A stretch of DNA of 64,000 nt from Blastocystis sp. Blastoise. Taxonomy: Eukaryota > Sar > Bigyra > Opalinata > Blastocystidae. The translations under genes and the position numbers were made by a program. The notes under the pieces are model-generated. The model ran no database searches. It saw only the letters and a list, made by a program, of their open reading frames with translations, and was not told the origin of the DNA. Below are positions 62,061-64,000 of the stretch, one piece after another (position 1 is the first letter of the stretch; every line of letters starts with the position of its first letter). The stretch lies in NCBI GenBank assembly GCA_039096225.1, contig JBBPEB010000009.1, forward strand, positions 1,205,001-1,269,000, read 5' to 3'.

Positions 62061-63223
62061 AGTCTATATTATTAAAAATATTTATTTTTTATCTAATAAT
62101 TCATTAGTATAAACACATTTTATTTGTGCAACTTTTTTGTGTTTATGTTTATTAATTACTTTTTCTTTTTTTGTTTTTGATTCAATCTGCTATTCACTTA
62201 TTATTTTTTTTAATACAATCATACGCCTTTCATTATTCTATATATTTTTCGAATTGCTTATTTCTAAACATATTATTATATTTTTTATTGAATCAATTGT
62301 CTTTTTTTTTTGTGGTCTTCTCTTAATCAGATGAACATATTTTTCTTCCTTTTTCTTTGTTCCTCTTTTCTCTTCATATCCCTACTATACTAATATTAAT
62401 TTTTAGATTCATATTGACCAAATAATTACTTGTTCATACTATAATAACTCACTAGAATAGAAGTTTCAAATCAATGTAAGGAATTTTATGACTGGAATCA
62501 ATGAATATATATTGTCTATGAATTCTCCTAAATGAATTTAAAAAAGAAGAAATGAAGTTAATAATTGGAAAATAATTCTTTTCGAATTCATCATAATTAT
62601 ATTTGATTATTTATTAACTAATATAATATGTCCTCCATCCATAATGAATCTTCACAATTGTCAATACTGACACAAATAGAAATTCAGAATGTTCAAAACC
62701 TATGAAAATGACAGAATATGGGTACATGAATCGTTATTTGTTTGTGTCATTTATAAAAGTCATTCATCATTTAAAATAAAAACCGAGAAACTCTCAATAT
62801 CTTTGATTTTATTGGTATATCCTTTATTTATTTCATAAGAATCAAATAAAGACCAGAACACATTTCTCTTCTTCTTTGTGTTTCATGAAAGTGGTTTAGA
62901 TGAGTATACCTGTGTCATAAAAAAGAGGGGAAATTCTTGTGAAGACATCATTTGCTGATTTTAAGTTTCTTGACTTCTAACAAGATTCTGCAAAAACAAA
63001 AGTTTTATAACATATATTATTGTTATTCTATTTTAGAAAATCATTTTTTTGTGATTTCTTTTTTTTTTGTATTAGAAAAGCAATTGCAATATATATATTT
63101 GAAAGAATCATAAAAAAATGTTTGTAATATCTATCAAAACAATTATGATTTGTATAGAATTGGGAATCAAGTTCTTATTGAGCATACACATTTAAATAAT
63201 TACTATATATTTTTAATTAAGAA
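62061..63223. other. Spacer of 1.2 kb before the last gene
   Basis: T-rich first 250 bases, then mixed sequence. No gene, RNA gene or mobile element recognised; it should contain the promoter of the gene starting at 63224. Confidence 0.4.
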
Positions 63224-64000
63224 ATGGTTGGTCGTCGTAGAAGATCTAGTAGTATTGACAATTGGAGATGTCAAGAAGATCCAATTGTGAACCGTAATAG
63301 TACTCAGAAGTTGGCAGCACAAGAATATGTGAGGCGAAAGAATTCTATTCATAGAGTTCCAAATAAGAGTCATGTAGAGCGATTAGTTCATAATCGTCGT
63401 CGAAAAGTCTCTATTGCGCATCCTACATGTTCAGATATAAAGAAAGATATTAAAGATGAAGATATTTCAAGTGAATGTGTTAAGCAAAATGAGTGTGAAA
63501 GTTCTCCAAAGAATGTTGCTTATGTAGATTTACCTGATATTGATTTAGTTATAGTTAGTCTTGGTCATTTTGATATTGGAAGTTGTGATATATTTAAACG
63601 TAAGTTATTTTTATTTGTGTTATATTCTCTTATATATATATATATATATATATAAAGAGAAATCTAATTCTATATTATATAGCATTGGTTGAAGAAGAGA
63701 AAGATGAATTATGTCGATATATGATATCTATATTATTTCCAGATAATACATTTTATAATTATTTTGATCAAACGAAATCGATTCGATTAAATCAAAATCA
63801 AATTCTTGATATATATACAGTTTTATTAGAAACAGTTTTTTCAGATGAAGATTTATGCTATGAAATTAAAGATCTTTGTATGTTTATATTTATTATATTT
63901 ATATTTATTATATTTTTATTTATTATATTTTTATTTATTATATTTTTATTTATTATATTTATTTATTATTTATATTTATTATATTTATTATTTATTATAT
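63224..64000 (+). CDS. Unrecognised gene, 3' cut by the window
   Basis: The first exon (63224-63599) begins MVGRRRRSSSIDNWRCQED and is rich in Arg, Ser and Asn, with a second basic patch NRRRKVSIAH; RRRSSS and RRKVS look like basophilic-kinase sites. It continues PDIDLVIVSLGHFDIGSCDIF, then GT-AG (63600-63681) into PLVEEEKDELCRYMISILFPDNTFYNYF...LLETVFSDEDLCYEIKDL, a helical stretch. A second intron starts near 63878 and runs out of the window in a TTTATTATAT-type repeat. I do not recognise the family. Confidence 0.6.

Overview
The window is nuclear DNA of a very AT-rich, intron-dense microbial eukaryote. Coding exons are moderately AT-rich. Introns and spacers are almost only A and T, and many introns are little more than a TA or ATT microsatellite framed by GTATAT at the 5' end and TATAG at the 3' end. 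Stops are TAA and TAG in the usual way, so I see no code change. The host appears to own a mitochondrion-related organelle: succinyl-CoA ligase alpha carries a short N-terminal leader, and PRPP synthetase carries a basic leader followed by a membrane segment. The giant surface protein combines putative-Ig (He_PIG-like) repeats, Cys-rich W/C/G modules and one C-terminal membrane helix. From memory that resembles proteins of Blastocystis and its relatives, so an anaerobic stramenopile is my favoured guess and an anaerobic fungus a weaker one. Neither is proven here.

Layout: acylaminoacyl-peptidase (+, 5' cut by the window), MND1 (+), giant surface protein (-), PRPP synthetase (-) divergent from succinyl-CoA ligase alpha (+), UBA2 (-) divergent from GPN2 (+), a single-exon MFS transporter (-), a small LARP1-type La-motif protein (-), DNA polymerase epsilon catalytic subunit (-, 10.6 kb, about 30 introns), queuine tRNA-ribosyltransferase subunit 2 (-), CDC50/TMEM30 (-), a PhnP-like metallo-beta-lactamase-fold hydrolase (-), a nucleoredoxin-like protein (-), a probable TBC-domain protein (+), a sphingomyelin-synthase-like PAP2 protein (-), a kelch protein with a micro-exon cassette (-), a coiled-coil/GOLD-like protein (+) and an unrecognised gene cut at the 3' end (+). 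There is no operon logic. The pairings that suggest shared control are the two head-to-head promoters, PRPS/SCS-alpha and UBA2/GPN2.

Three signals stand out. (1) Minor-spliceosome (U12-type) introns are unusually dense: five genes contain an intron opening with ATATCC or ATATCT and carrying a TTCTTTAAY/TCCTTAAT-like branch site. (2) A second class of intervening sequence lacks any usable AG and is bounded by short direct repeats. It interrupts succinyl-CoA ligase alpha, PRPP synthetase and QTRT2, and the conserved protein is restored only by exact removal of the insert plus one repeat copy. (3) The palindrome CCGCGG and its relatives (ATTCCCgtGGGAAT and similar) recur in exons of many unrelated genes far more often than base composition predicts, and I found none in introns or spacers. 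All exon models below were derived by eye from reading frame, splice sites and remembered protein families; no alignment or transcript data were available.
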